From Flammula alnicola (lineage: Eukaryota; Basidiomycota; Agaricomycetes; Agaricales; Strophariaceae): 53,164 bases of DNA. Below are positions 10,228 through 22,391 of this stretch, piece after piece. The stretch lies in the NCBI GenBank assembly GCA_015499995.1, contig JADNRV010000333.1, positions 1 through 53,164 of the forward strand, given 5' to 3'. Position 1 is the first letter of the stretch, and each line of letters starts with the position of its first letter. The notes beneath the pieces were generated by a model. It did no database searches and had not been told where the DNA came from. It saw only the letters and a program-made list of their open reading frames with translations. Both the position numbers and the translations under genes were made by a program.

Positions 10228-11697
10228 ATGGCATCGATTAACGATCTACCTACTGAGCTATTGTTGCTCATTTTTAACATCCTCTACGAATCTTGTCGCG
10301 ACCGCGTCCGTCCCGGCTACTCAGTCGGAAAATGGAATAGCGACTACCTGCGCAATCCATCCGTATTCCCACTCAACACCGCATGGGTCTGCAAATTCTG
10401 GCGGGATGTGCTTATGGAGTCGCCAGAGTACTGGACATGTATAGCTTTCGACGTGGCCAACGACCCAACCCCATTATTGAATGCATTTGCATGCTCCGCC
10501 GCGAACCACGGTATACACCTTTTGGTATTCTCCAGCATGAATGACCGCACCGAGGAAGGGAAAAGGCATGAAAATGGGAGAGTAGAATCCATCGTCAGAC
10601 ACCTTCGACCACATGTCGAACAATACGCCTCCATTGAATTCAAGGTCACATTCGCATCGTCCTTACCGTCGCCGACCCTATTTCTCGCACGAGAGGCTCT
10701 CTATCTCGATGACTTGAGTCTCGAATGCCAGATACATGACGTTGCCCACGTTGGCGACAACGGAAAGGGTGCCAGGATTACACGTAGCCTCGCGCCAGTC
10801 AAATTTCCAAAATTGACAAAGCTTTCCATGAGCGGTGTCGCATTCATGGACATCCTCCATCTGGGAGATGATTGGCTCGCAACAGTGAAAGTTGGTCCCT
10901 ACCTTACCCTTTACATGTCCGATTTTCAGTTCCAGTCCATGAAGCCCTGTCCAACTGACAGTAGCAGCACGTTTGACTTCATGCGTCTCATCTCGGCGTT
11001 GAATCCTGAGGGAGGCATTCGCTTGAAGAATCTTTCCTTATCACATAGGCCGCATAAAAGAAGAGATACTGAACATTTGTACGATCTCTATTCATCTTCG
11101 ATATCTTTCGACAACGTTTCAATGGGTTTCATCATGGAATTCTTCCAACTTGCGACATGGTCGGCAGACTACACCACTTTTTCTCGTTGTTCCATTCCTC
11201 CAGTCTCTGGCAGTCTCTCTAGTTACCATCTGACGATTGAACATATACCCTCTTCCAACACCTCTCATGACGACGACAGTCTCTATAACATCGTCTCCAT
11301 TTGGAACAACCGTGGTAACCTGACAGTGACTTCATGTGCCTCCTTTGACGACAAATTCCTTCACTGGCTTGGAGGAGAAGGAGAGGATGGAACCATAGAA
11401 GCCGAGGAGATAATGACTCTTGACGTTGGCGATTGCACAAACTTCACAGCAGGCGCCCTGCGCCGTCTAATCGATAACATGAACGACCCCAGTAAACTTG
11501 AACTGCAAGAACTGGAAGGCTGGATAGACGGTGATCGGTTGGAGTATGTAACTGTATATGGTAGAGGCCCTGCGCTCGACGATGAAGATCTGGAATGGTT
11601 TCGCAGCAATGGTGGTGAAATGCTTATTCGCTGGTATGTGAAGGGCGCCGATGGGTCTGAAGTCCCCTTGGAATACAGGCCCGCCTCATGGGGCTAA
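10228..11697 (+). CDS. F-box-like protein, paralog 2
   Basis: Intronless 489-residue frame, full-length paralog of the gene at 4021. F-box-like N-terminus INDLPTELLLLIFNILYES (residues 4-22), then AWVCKFWRDVLMESPEYW (about 53-70). Both copies share blocks such as VKFPKLTKLSMSG, FMDILHLGDDWLATVK and DDEDLEWFRSNGGE. The likely role is substrate recognition for an SCF-type ubiquitin ligase, inferred from the F-box only. Two intact copies in one window plus several broken relatives of another F-box-type family show active birth and death of such genes here. Confidence 0.85.
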   Translation: MASINDLPTELLLLIFNILYESCRDRVRPGYSVGKWNSDYLRNPSVFPLNTAWVCKFWRDVLMESPEYWTCIAFDVANDPTPLLNAFACSAANHGIHLLVFSSMNDRTEEGKRHENGRVESIVRHLRPHVEQYASIEFKVTFASSLPSPTLFLAREALYLDDLSLECQIHDVAHVGDNGKGARITRSLAPVKFPKLTKLSMSGVAFMDILHLGDDWLATVKVGPYLTLYMSDFQFQSMKPCPTDSSSTFDFMRLISALNPEGGIRLKNLSLSHRPHKRRDTEHLYDLYSSSISFDNVSMGFIMEFFQLATWSADYTTFSRCSIPPVSGSLSSYHLTIEHIPSSNTSHDDDSLYNIVSIWNNRGNLTVTSCASFDDKFLHWLGGEGEDGTIEAEEIMTLDVGDCTNFTAGALRRLIDNMNDPSKLELQELEGWIDGDRLEYVTVYGRGPALDDEDLEWFRSNGGEMLIRWYVKGADGSEVPLEYRPASWG

Positions 11698-13229
11698 ATT
11701 ATTAACATATAGCTCGTTGGCTGTTATCTCATACCGTTGGGACAGACGTGCATGCATTTAGAGTTATTTCTTTGGTCCCTGAATTGTTCACCCAAGGCAG
11801 TAATATGTATGTGCGGAGTGACAACCTTTCACGGTCTTGCTCTCATTCTCCTTCTTGTCTCTAGCCCTCCAATAACACACGCGTTAGTCCGTTCTGTCTC
11901 ATCTCCTAAGTCACTCGTCCAGCGTGGACCGTAGTTTTCACTCCCGTCTTTCACTTTTGTTTGAAACCGCTGACGCGTGCACCGCGTGCTCACCGTTCCT
12001 TTCTCGCCATGCCGACCTTAACCGTTACCTATTGCATACTTGTAATCGTGAGCATATTGGAAATGTCTCACTTAAACGGAGACATCTATACCTTCGTTGC
12101 CTTTGTCGAGAATTTAATTCCTGAGGAGCAAGCTTCATGACGGGCCGCGGCAGGCTAAGTTGCGAGAAGATAGCGAGGAATGCGGGCTATTTGACCCAAG
12201 ATATAGAGATTGTTACAAGTATCGAAACCATACGTTTTATCCCGGCATCGAGTTAACATTGGGAATATAATTAGAATGGAGAGTGTTCACGACGGCTCTC
12301 TGGATGATCGGCGCGGAGCGGGCACGAAGCGCGATACAGTAGAGTACAGAACCTTGAGGCGTTCCACATGTTCATGCCACTGAGAACGCAAGGTGCTTAG
12401 ATAGTATCGCATAATGAGTAGAGGTGAATGTTATCATCACATGCGCTTGCCAGCTCAAGAATAGCAAGCCAATCCATCGCTCCAGTATTTATAATCTCGG
12501 TGTCGGGGAACGGAACCATGTCGACGAGAGAATATCAGTGGTTGTGGTGATATCGATCGTGTCTATAATTGCTTCCCGTGGAATGGCGGCGAAGACGTCC
12601 TCAGAGTCACTGAGGCTTCTAGTCTTTGGTTGATGATCTTTGATGATTGCGTACTTGAAGAATTTCTCTGAGGAGATCTAGAATCATTCATATGTAGAAG
12701 CGGAAGCAAACATGTTGGACCCTAAGTATAGGAGGTCAGAAGAAAACGGGGGCAACTGGAAATGGTTTTGCTGTCTGCTATATTCACATGGTCTTCCGTA
12801 ACATTTGAGTTCGTCATCCAGGTACATAGATCCAGGTGTACACACACTTTTAGTTTTTGTCTCGTCATCAATGATTGCTTCACGATTGGTTGCGGGTGAT
12901 ATCAGCGTTTTATGTAGTCGCAGCGCGACTTGAGTGGGACAAGCTTATGTAAGTCTGCATGGTGGTCCAGGCTTCGCCGTTGGTGTTCTGGAGCTCCTTC
13001 AAGCCAAGGCACCGGCATCCTACTTGGCCTTGTTCCGTCGTGAAAGGTTATCATCTGATTGGCGCCAGGCCTCATGTTCTCATCACTTCATTTTTTTCTC
13101 GGAAGTCTAGCCTAGACGGAAAGGCGAGATTTCTTTCATCCAACATATGACCAGCTATGACCGGCTTTGACACAGCGCAATCTCTAGGCCTTATAAAGTG
13201 AACCCTACTTAACAAGTGCATTATCGAAA
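11698..13229. other. intergenic, no gene recognised
   Basis: One stretch, minus strand 12,700-12,500, reads a protein-like segment (KFFKYAIIKDHQPKTRSLSD, then EDVFAAIPREAIIDTIDI) that could be a remnant of a gene I cannot name. The rest shows nothing. Confidence 0.35.
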
Positions 13230-14529
13230 ATGTTCCCTCTCGCAGCAAAACACGTCTTGCGATCTTCTCCCATTTTATCTCGCGCAATGTCTACAACCGG
13301 CCACGGTCTATCAAGAGTTGCTATTATCACCGGCGCTTCCAAGGGAATTGGACGCGCCATTGCGATACGTCTCTCAGAAGACGGCTACGACGTGGCCCTG
13401 AACGACCTTCCTTCTGCTGAACCACAGCTCCAGCAAATCAGCTCGATAATCCAGCGGGCAGGAAGACGGGCCATCGTGGTTCCGGGCGACGTTTCGGTAG
13501 AGAGTGACGTCAAGAATCTGGTCTCCAGTACCGTAGAGGGCCTGGGGAGCGTCGATGCTGTGAGTAAACGCCAATTTCGTATCACCCAACAACGACTGAC
13601 ATTCCGCAAATACTTCTAGATGATTGCCAATGCAGGGATCTGTTATGTAAAAACCCTCGCCGATAGTGCGTATCATCGACCGTAAGATATGCAAATAAAG
13701 CCGAATGCTGATTCCGCCCCTTAGCCACCGTAGAGGATTGGGACAAGATGTTCAGCATAAACGCTCGGGGCGCGTTCTTATGCTACAAATATGCAGCAGA
13801 GCAGATGATTTCGCAAGCCCGTGGTGGGAGGATTATTGGGGCCTCTTCGATAGCAGGCAAGAAAGGTGAGACGCTGTCCAATCTCTGAATCCGAAACAAC
13901 CATCATTCAACGCAACGACGTAGGAATAAAGGGCCTCTGTGCTTATGGCGGGACTAAATTCGCAATCCGTGGGTTGACTCAAACCGCAGGTGTGATAACA
14001 CTCGCCTCATTGCTTGAAATAGACGATTGAAGCGCGTTTACAGCCCTGGAATTGGGACCCTATGGCATCACTGTCAATGCATATGCTCCTGGTATGTTTT
14101 TCAGCGAATTAAGTATACCAAGAAATAATCTCATTCATTCTCGTCGTTAGGCCCCATCCAAACCGACATGCGTATGTGCTCTACCTCTTGATCAGTGTCG
14201 ATTTCTATCTAAACCTCGCCTTTTATAGTGGACTCCATGAAAGTCGTAGCTAGTCATACTACGACTGACGTTGTTAACGTGGTAAGCTTTCTGGACCCTG
14301 TATTGACAAAGCGATAACTAATTCAGAGGAACAGAACAAATCGCTCACTGCCTTGGGCTACGATGGCAAGCCCGACGACATTGCCGGACTTGTTTCATAC
14401 CTGGCCTCTCCTGCATCTCGCTTCATCACTGGACAGAGTGTAAGTCTTATCACGACATCGTTTATCAGGGGGTTCGATTGTTTACTGGACTTTCAGATTG
14501 CCATTGATGGTGGAATGGTCTTTGATTGA
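13230..14529 (+). CDS. short-chain dehydrogenase/reductase (acetoin/diacetyl reductase-like)
   Basis: Nine exons splice to a 280-residue protein: 13230-13559, 13620-13665, 13725-13865, 13924-13989, 14044-14091, 14151-14171, 14229-14281, 14335-14439, 14497-14529. All junctions are GT-AG and in phase. The classical SDR layout is complete: nucleotide-binding TGASKGIG (about residues 34-41), NAG in exon 2, the catalytic Ser in ASSIAG, YGGTK (Tyr and Lys of YxxxK), VNAYAPG, and the C-terminal ITGQSIAIDGG. It should be an NAD(P)-dependent oxidoreductase; the best substrate guess is a small diketone or hydroxyketone. The leader before MSTTG is basic and could be a mitochondrial targeting sequence, or translation may start at that second Met (13,287). 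Confidence 0.9.
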
Positions 14530-14882
14530 AGACTATCCTCTCGTTGTTTCGATTGATCCATATTTTAGCTATACGCCGCGTGCCTCATAGGGCGTATCAA
14601 GCCTAATGATAATGATCCATAGGCCTCATCCATGGGCCAAGCAATTTTGGACCTGCTATGTGTATCATAGGTGTATTTTATAGTGGATATACTTTGCATT
14701 CGTCATATTCTTTACTTGTATTGCAGTGTGGGGCAAAAATAGAGGAACTTTCACCTACCCAGTCCTCTTACAGTCCGCTGGTTCTGATTACCGTCTCCGG
14801 CGAACTTGAGCTACGTATACTTGACTGTCCGCATACTTGACTATCCAAAATGAAAAAAAAGATTATACAAAGAAATCTTCAT
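14530..14882. other. intergenic
   Basis: 3' flank of the dehydrogenase gene and 3' flank of the minus-strand tRNA gene. No further feature seen. Confidence 0.5.
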
Positions 14883-14955
14883 GGCCAACGTGGGGATCGA
14901 ACCCAAGACCTTCGCGTTATTAGCACGACGCTCTAACCAGCTGAGCTAGTCGGCC
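14883..14955 (-). tRNA. tRNA-Ile(AAU): tRNA-Ile (anticodon AAU), copy 1
   Basis: The minus strand folds as a 73-nt cloverleaf: acceptor stem GGCCGAC/GTTGGCC, D arm GCTCAGCTGGTTAGAGC, anticodon stem TCGTG/CGCGA around loop CTAATAA (anticodon AAU), and TTCGATC in the T loop. The T stem has one mismatched pair. No intron. A nearly identical copy lies at 19,196-19,268. Confidence 0.93.
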
Positions 14956-15114
14956 TGTACTCACATACCCTGCCTTGGCATTGCTGTTCGGATTGATACC
15001 TAATCGGGCCAAATAAACCAAATTCGCTGACTTCACGGTCTTATCACAAACGACTACAACGAGCTTCGACAGTGCCCCCGGCTGGGTGTTCGTTATTCCA
15101 CTGGGTACCTACAT

Positions 15115-16513
15115 ATGTTGCAACTGCACGGCCGCCAGCTGCCTTTGCAGCTTCAATGTCTCATCCAGACACAACTTGGGCTGCACCAACCTTCGGCTTT
15201 ATCAGCACACTGTAGTCGTCGTTCAGTATTGCGGACATGGGTTCCTTGTGCAGCATCGACAGCAACGTATGCTACCATAGCTTCAGAAGACACGGAAATG
15301 GAGAAGGAGCGACCACCATCGAAGAACCCGTTTCCGTACCCGACGCATCCGAATCCGACGCCCCACCAAATTTTTCACTTGGCATCGAACGCGACACAGG
15401 CGCAGATCAAAGCTCGGTGTGCGTCTACATTCTTCTTATTCGAAGTAAAATTGACTGTGGTTGATATACCAGACTATGAGCTTGTCCGCACACACCACCC
15501 GGACTCGCAGCATGCTGCCGGTCTCTCTGCGAAACTTGCACATGCGAGGTTTAGGACTATAAAAGCTTCGTATGACTTCCTGTCTGGACGGACGTTGTCG
15601 CCGGACCCTAATTCTCGTCCTGCGTCGTCGCCACAAAATTTCGATCCTTACATGCATGAGCTCGCGAGGAGGCGCAGGGCGTATTATGCCTCTCAAGGTA
15701 GATATAGAACTGATGATGAAGATCCGAGTTGGACTAAAACGGGCTGGTCTGAGGGCTTCGGTGCCCCGAAGGGACAGAGGAGTGAATGGAATGAGGATGG
15801 CTGGCGAGAGAGGCTCATTCTAGCGTTTGGCGTCGTCGTACGTTACTTTCCTCTTCATCGTACAGATATTCGTTTATATTGTCTTTTTCGTTTAGACATT
15901 GCTGGCGGGTTTATTCCCTACGATGCCTTTCACGATTGCATCAACCTTTTTGCCAACCTCAGCCAACATCCCTCCTCCTTCATCTTCCTCTCAGTTTGCA
16001 TCCAGCTCGACTTCCCCTAATTCTGGTTCCACCCCTACTTCTTCCGCCTCGGGGCCTAACGCCTCATCTGAAGCGAGTTCACCCGCTGGCGCGCCCAGCT
16101 CATCCTCATCCTTCAGCCTACCCTTCGGTCTCGACCTCGATAAAGGGCACCGCGCTGCGGTTTCCGCCCTCGTTCAGGTTCGCAGCGAACGCGAGGAGAT
16201 GGGCGCCGAGAGACGAGAGGGCATGAAGAAGCGGGTCAGAGAGATGACCGGGGATACGAACTCGCCATCACCGCAAGGGATGCAGGTTGCGTCTGATCAG
16301 TCAGAAAAGGCCGATGACGCGTGCGCGCCTGCTGAGCATGTGCTTGCGAATACAGCAGCGCAGGATGCTGCGTCACCGGCTCAGGAGGGGAGCAAAGGAG
16401 CAGAGACGCCGTCGACTGAGATGGGACAGCAACCTCACTCGAGTTTAACCTCTGCAAATGTAACCGCCCCGGAGAGTAGTCTATCATCATCTGCGACTCC
16501 TCCATCGCTGTAG
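15115..16513 (+). CDS. J-domain (DnaJ-like) protein, probably mitochondrial or membrane-linked
   Basis: Three exons, 15115-15418, 15473-15837 and 15896-16513, give 428 residues. The N-terminus is rich in Leu, Gln, Arg and Ser with few acids and resembles a mitochondrial presequence. The J domain spans about residues 78-145 and keeps the HPD signature (YYELVRTHHPDS) that stimulates Hsp70; the first intron lies just before it. A hydrophobic stretch starting TLLAGLFPTMPFTIASTF (about residue 224) could be a membrane segment. The tail is Ser/Pro/Ala-rich and low in complexity, with a short basic helix (REEMGAERREGMKKRV). It should act as an Hsp70 co-chaperone; the partner is unknown. The start could also be a later Met. 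Confidence 0.8.
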
Positions 16514-17457
16514 AGGGGCATTTGCGCCATATCTTCCTCGCCGTTAAGGTAAGAAGTCGAGCAATATTTTATCTGTATATCTTATTCTACTGTAACAGAG
16601 ACAATTGACGATGTATGATAGTGTAAATTTAAACACATCTAAGGGATGATCTCTGCTCTCATTCGCTGTACATTTCGTACCACAGATTCTCCCAGAGTTG
16701 TGGGTTCGTTGTGTGAAATGTTACCGAAGTCTTGCCCACTGTTCCTTGGCCTTATTCAGAACTCGTAATTTTCTACAGATTCCCGGGCAATATATTCTTC
16801 AGCTCGGAATCACCAACTAAAAGAACAAGGCATCCTCGTCAATATGAAACGAAGAATCGCTCATAGGAATCGCATCTTTTCCGAACCCCTGATTTCGTGT
16901 CGTCGCCAGGAGTCGCCAGGCCTCTCTTGGCCCCTTACATAAATATGCTGCGTGACAAATTTTGGAAATATGTAAATTACGTGTGTCGCCAGCGTGTACG
17001 ACAGTGAAGTTCAAGGCATGAGTGCGAGGATGTTGGCAAGGAGGATTGTCAAGGTCACGACACCCGATGCGGTCCTCTGTGTACGTGTTGTTATGGTCAC
17101 CAGTCACCGATCAGGGAAAGTGAACCAAAAAAGTGAACATGAACATGAAATTCGGTTGAGCCGGTAACCGAGCCTCGACAAAACTCTGATCGCTTTTTTA
17201 TTATCGATATAAGTACGTCAAGAACAAGAAAAGAAGACGCAGACAATCCAGCAACACGACAATTTAAAACAAGACACGAACTATACCCACGGGCCACGAT
17301 ACGTACGCAGGTGGCACGAGGTGAGTAACCGTGAGTTGGTTGAACTTTCCTGACGCGGGTTGTACTCGAACCACATCATTCATAAAACAGATTTTGCCAA
17401 ACCTCTTTCCACCAATTCTTTCATTTCTTTCACCCACATATCTTCTATTCTTCTGCG
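16514..17457. other. intergenic
   Basis: 3' flank of the J-protein gene and the promoter side of the next gene. The 60 bp before 17,458 are pyrimidine-rich (TTTCTTTCACCC), common in basidiomycete promoters. No gene seen. Confidence 0.45.
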
Positions 17458-18457
17458 ATGGCCACATTCCACTCGAGCAATACTTTCACATCGTACTCGT
17501 CCTTTTTCTCCTCGGGGCTTCTCGCACCACATACCCCGCGTGGCCAACGTCGTGGTACATTCAGCTCAGACGTCTCTGAACCGTGGACCGACTCCGACTC
17601 CTGCCCGCCTTCGCCTTCGCAGCCTTCATCACCTGTCCCACTTCCAGATGATTCAGTCATGGACGTCGACCTGAGGGACTTCGCTATTAGCAACATGGAG
17701 AGGAGGAGCGCCACGCCCACTCCTGAGGGCCAATCGACACCTATGCAGCAATCCCCACAGAAAGCTGCTTCGCAGGCACCGCAGCCTCACCCTCGCCTTC
17801 GCCGGCGGCGGTCTAGCTTGACGCAGGCCACCTCACCAATGGCGGCCATTCGTTCACCCGCCCGCGCAGCGGGCAATGCGTTGCATCTCCAAAAGCAAAT
17901 CCCTAGGTCTAGGTCAAGGAGCGGAAGTCTCGGTGGAGACGGGGTCGGGTTGTACAGCGCAGTCGGTATGGCCATGGCGACCGAAGAAACGAGCCTCATG
18001 GGAAGAATGAGGAGCGGAAGTTGCTCAAACATCGCACCTAATTCCGCCGCAGGTTCTGCCTCTGCGAGTGCCATGGCGCCAGGCTTGGTCTTCAGGTATG
18101 GCAACCCGTTCCGAGTTTCATTCTTCGCTACAGCATTACTGACAACGGATTATGTGTAGACCTCGTCGGGCAGTTCGCCGGGTCCTCACAACGCCGGTGC
18201 CAGGCCTACGCGCTCCACCGCCTACTGCGCCCTTGCCTGCCCTGCCTCCTGTTTCTGCTCCTGCCCCGCGTTTGACGACGGCGCAACAACTCCGTCCCGC
18301 AAATATCAACCTCGGTCTTACCGCGACTGCGCAAAGTCACGCTGGCAACGCGAAACCTGTCGCACAGACATCGGCTCGCGCCAGGGGCATGTCCGTGTCG
18401 AGTAGTACCCTTAGCGGAGACGAGAACCGGATCGACGAGGAGGTGAAGGAGAACTAG
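17458..18457 (+). CDS. Ser/Pro-rich low-complexity protein of unknown function
   Basis: Two exons, 17458-18095 and 18160-18457, splice in phase to 311 residues. The protein is dominated by Ser, Pro, Ala and Arg, with an acidic patch (SVMDVDLRDFAISNMERR), a basic patch (PHPRLRRRRSSLTQ), and a C-terminal half of Pro/Ala repeats and Arg-rich stretches ending DENRIDEEVKEN. There is no catalytic motif, signal peptide or membrane segment. RRRSS-type sites suggest a phosphoprotein, perhaps nuclear. The frame, the phase-correct intron and GC-rich third positions support a real gene. Confidence 0.75.
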
Positions 18458-19195
18458 GATCGTTTATGGTGTGTATCTATTCTTGGACCTACAAGTCCTT
18501 CTGCCTGTCAGAGATCGCTCAATGATTTTCATTTGGCAGGAAGTGTCCATTGGGAAACTCCGCCCTTCCGATTCTGGATCTGCCAGCTCCATACCCATCT
18601 GGCATATCCTCCTCCGTCTTTCTCGAATATCTCTCGGACTCCGCCTTCTTGGTCCCTTCATCTTTTCATTTGCATTTTCATTCTTCTGATAAATTCCGTA
18701 TACCCTATAATCCGCTCGAGTCAAACCCCTCGACGCACCTAGTACTCTTTCAACTCTCATCTTGGTCCACTGGTATGAAAATAACAGCGAAATCAGTATC
18801 TGGCCATACCGGTTTACGCCACCTATTTATTCCAACAGCAACTATTTATCTTCGCCTTTCCCATTTTCCCATTTTCCCATTTTCTTCCTTTTTCAAAAAT
18901 CTCTACGACAATCTCATTCCGCTCTCTCAAAGCACCATCGATATCTACCACATGTCTCGTCCTATATTACGTATAACCTAATTTATCTAGATATGCATCG
19001 TTACCGTACAATGTCTTTTCACGCCTCCTCTTTATGTAGTTTCTTTATATACGCAATGCCACGAATCACATACGCTTTCCAATTCATATAACTAAGCAAA
19101 ACTTTGGAATTTAACCCGCCGAAATCTGAAAAAGGAGCCAATTCATGTGGACAGTCCATTGCTTTTGTCAAAAAACGTAAAGAATATCGACCTAT
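18458..19195. other. intergenic, pyrimidine-rich
   Basis: AT- and pyrimidine-rich DNA between the Ser/Pro-rich gene and the tRNA gene, including repeated CCCATTTTCCCATTTTCCCA near 18,860. No gene seen. Confidence 0.5.
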
Positions 19196-19268
19196 GGCCA
19201 ACGTGGGGATCGAACCCAAGACCTTCGCGTTATTAGCACGACGCTCTAACCAACTGAGCTAGTCGGCC
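19196..19268 (-). tRNA. tRNA-Ile(AAU): tRNA-Ile (anticodon AAU), copy 2
   Basis: Same 73-nt cloverleaf as 14,883-14,955, with the only change seen in the D loop (AGTTGGTTAG instead of AGCTGGTTAG). Anticodon loop CTAATAA. Both copies are on the minus strand about 4.3 kb apart; their flanks are unrelated. Confidence 0.93.
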
Positions 19269-19480
19269 AATAGAATTAGGATTTGTATGCCTACATCACG
19301 ACTGCCCGGCTCTGATGAAGGTGAATTCAACCAACTTCGCTTTGGCAACTTGAACAAGAGAAATTCGTGGTCGCAACAGAGCCCGCCACTCGAACTCTGA
19401 CCAACGTCATCTAGAGTCAAGGTATACAACTTGCAGAATCTAGCGAGAATCTACTATCTTGAAAGCTACTAAGGTGTCCT

Positions 19481-20189
19481 CTAAAATATTTTACGAGCCA
19501 AAGTATGTCCGTACAGTGCTAAACAGCCTTCTGCAGCTCTCACCGTCTCCTTCGTCGCGTCCCAGCTGGCGAACAGCGTCCCGACACCAATAATTTTCAC
19601 AATCTCAACCCATTCCTTTACACCCAACCAGCATAATCCGTTATCAATATAACACTTCGGGTGTGAATCGAACGCTTTCTCCGTCAGCTCTGCGCACGTC
19701 TGAACGGCATCAGGAGCTCCAGTCGCTTCTGGAACGAGGGTGCGCTGCAGGCATTCCATAGTGTCCAGCATCCAGTTTTGACCAGCTGGCGAGAGGTCGG
19801 ACTTGTCGACGTTGAACTTTTCGCAGTACTTCTGTCCGTATCCGATTGGGTATCCTTGTGCACCGCAATGGTATCGCGCCTCCAGGCAGTCTGCGTAGAA
19901 GGTGCATTGGCCACGAGGTGGATCGGAGCACTCATTATTCGTTGAGTTACTTGTTGGTTGCACCAAGGAAAACATTCCAGCTTTCTGAGAGTCGAAGTTG
20001 TCGTCTTGCTCGACCAGATTGTCGTTTGTGGGGATTGCTTCGATTGCAGCGCAGAGATTGAAGAAGCTAGCGATGACGATAACTGAGAATAGTAACCTGT
20101 ATGGGAGTTTGACGTCAGAGGTTGATGGTGGTGAGAAGGGATTGCGCTACTTGCCTTAGGACCATTGTGAAGGGTATATTCCTCGCCAT
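19481..20189 (-). CDS. small secreted cysteine-rich protein, unknown function
   Basis: Two exons on the minus strand (20189-20155, 20096-19481) give 216 residues, or 208 if translation starts at the second Met (20,165). The shorter start gives a classical signal peptide, MVLRLLFSVIVIASFFNLCA. The mature part has about ten Cys in a pattern such as C-x5-C-x5-C, YGQKYC, MECLQRTL, CYIDNGLCWL and a late C, suggesting disulfide-stabilised secretion. The intron is a GC-AG type (donor GCAAGT, acceptor ACAG), supported because it is the only junction that keeps the frame. I believe relatives occur in basidiomycetes without known function; I do not assign one. Confidence 0.8.
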
Positions 20190-20687
20190 GAGTACTATCG
20201 AACTCGATCTGCGAGAGTTGACCTTATTGGGAGTATGGACTGGAAACAGGGAACTGAACGTATCTTGCAGAGGGTATTCAAGGGCAGGTAAAGAGGGCTT
20301 CGCACGAGAAATACTCATTGGATGCATGATATTTATAACTGACATGCGCAGCGCCGCCTCGGCTATGCCTAGAAGGGGGATGCCATGGCCAACAGGCGGC
20401 CTGGTGATGAAGCATGACACGGTATAAATATGGGCCGATTGCAAAATGGCTTGCAGAAATAAGTAGACAGGCGGTTGGGTTGAGATTTGGGTAGTACATT
20501 ATATTACAGCAGCAGATTAGCTGAGTCGAGGGGGGACAAAGTGTGGGATAATTAGTTATTCGGGAGAGGGGAGTAATTGGAGTAGGCTGAAGGAGCGAAA
20601 GAAAGTGAGTGGTGGAAGCAAGTGGACAAGTGGAAGAGAAACAGGGGCAAGGTAATGTCAAGGATTATAGCGCAGTCGTCGTAGCTT
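20190..20687. other. intergenic
   Basis: Upstream of the secreted-protein gene and 3' flank of the LRR-like gene. The 3' flank (GGCTGAAGGAGCGAAAG near 20,585) recurs at 37,570, showing that the family copies share their downstream DNA. No gene seen. Confidence 0.5.
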
Positions 20688-21741
20688 TCAGGATATCAGG
20701 TTTACCCTGGGTCGCGTCGACCTAAGCGACTCATACAATTCCTTCCTTTTCGCTTCAAACGCGAGATCAAACGATTCGACGGAGAGTTGATGGATGGGCT
20801 CCTCGACATCGGACGAAAAAGAGCGAGGCTCCTGCGATTCGGAGACCTTGCTTTTCGTATCAATAGTCATGTGGAAGGACTTTAAGCGTGGAAGCCATGA
20901 AGTGTCCTTCGCGTGATCGATCCAGTCGTCGAAATTAGCGAGGAAAGGAATCGAGCGCGAAAATGTTAGAACCACTTTCTCGACCGAGGAGGGAATATAT
21001 GAAGCGAGATTTGTGTCCAGACCATCTTGGTGTCCTACCGCCAACCGCAGCTCTCGCAGATTTGTGCATCGCGTGAGCCTATTCCTAAGATCCTCAGGCT
21101 CAAATGCTAGTGCAAAGTCGCATCCGTTCGTACTCTCCAAGTCCAAAACCTCCAAAGTCTCAGCGAGGGCAGGATTTCCGTCAAACGCCATTATAAACAT
21201 ATCGAACGCGTCGTTTTCTTCGATTCGGAGATGCTTGAGATTGATCGTTCCGCCGGGTGGTATAAAATTGAAGGCGCAGCAATAGGATAGCGTGAGAGAT
21301 GAGATTTGGGAAAATATGATGGGCAGCTCGCTGGAATCGGCGACAGATCGGCATTGACCCTGGACGGACAGAGATTGCAGGTGTATCCATCGGTGCTGAA
21401 GATCGTTGAGATGTACGAAATTGGCCTCTTCATCCCAGCCTGCGTGTATCGTAAGATGGCTCGGCGAAAGACCACCAAGCGCCTGACACATCTCCTTCGT
21501 GGGCTCATTCCCATCTGTCGGACCGATCCGCACGGAATCAATTCTTTCAGAAGGAACGGCTTGTTTATCCTGGGCGACGAGTTGGTTGATTTGTTCAATA
21601 ATCTTTTGTTCGATAGACCGACTGGCATCTCTCTCCGAGTCGGAGGATTTGTGGGTGGGCTATCGCGTCCCAAGTTATTGGATAGTTGGGCGTTATAAAG
21701 GATTGTCGTAACCGACTGTTTTCCTGAGTCGGAAGACATGC
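20688..21741 (-). CDS. LRR-like F-box-family protein, copy 1
   Basis: Minus-strand gene. From about 21,688 down to the stop at 20,688 the frame is open and encodes a C-terminal LRR-like region: EQKIIEQINQLVAQDKQAVP, QALGGLSPSHLTIH, ISSLTLSYCCAFNFIPPGG, LEVLDLESTNGCDF, CTNLRELRLAVG, FDDWIDHAKDTSWLPRLKSF. The start is uncertain. A Met at 21,741 (MSSDSGKQS) matches the start of copy 3, and a 53-nt GT-AG intron at about 21,661-21,713 would join it in phase. No clear F-box is visible, so it may be a shortened member. It is the best preserved of three copies (22.4 and 37.7 kb). Confidence 0.6.
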
Positions 21742-22049
21742 ATCTGCGAGACAGTAAAGGTGTCTGCTTGAATTGTTCGGTGTCCGGTCGACGAAGCCGG
21801 CAAGCAATTGGATGAATTACGCCCAGGTATCTGATAGGACTCGTGCTGGCGCGTTTTAGGGGAGAAAAAATGCGCCGTGGCAAAAGGTTTATCGAAGTGG
21901 TGAATGTCATAGGTGTCCTGTGCACCTGTCGATACGACTGGCGTCCTCCTGCGCCTCGCGTGCGCTGTAAGACCCAGCACAAGTCTCCCAGAATCGAAGC
22001 TATTAGACTAGATGGCCCCAGAATTTGGCGACAGCTCTCGCTTCAATGA

Positions 22050-22391
22050 TTTGACTCGAAAGTAAAACGGGTAACGCGACGCGCGTTACGGGGAGTCAGA
22101 CCTGGCAAACGTATACACGTGATGTTCAGAAATGTCCGGCCCAGCGATCAATTGCAGAACTGAGCGCTTTCCGCACCTGCATGGTTTTCGTTATTCATCC
22201 TGTGCTCACGCTACTTGTCATTTTCTAAACCATCTGTCAGAAATAGTTAAGTAATTGATTTACTATACAGGAGGTAAGCTGAGAAGTGGGTAATACATCA
22301 TAGAACAGTAGCCAATTCAGGTGAAAATCGAGGAGAGAAAGAAAGTGAGCGGTGGAATGTCAAGGAGTAGTATAAGTAATTGTCGCGACTG
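22050..22391. other. intergenic between family copies
   Basis: Contains 3' flank sequence of copy 2 (GAAGTGGGTAATAC near 22,283) that also occurs 3' of copy 3 near 37,458. No gene. Confidence 0.5.
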
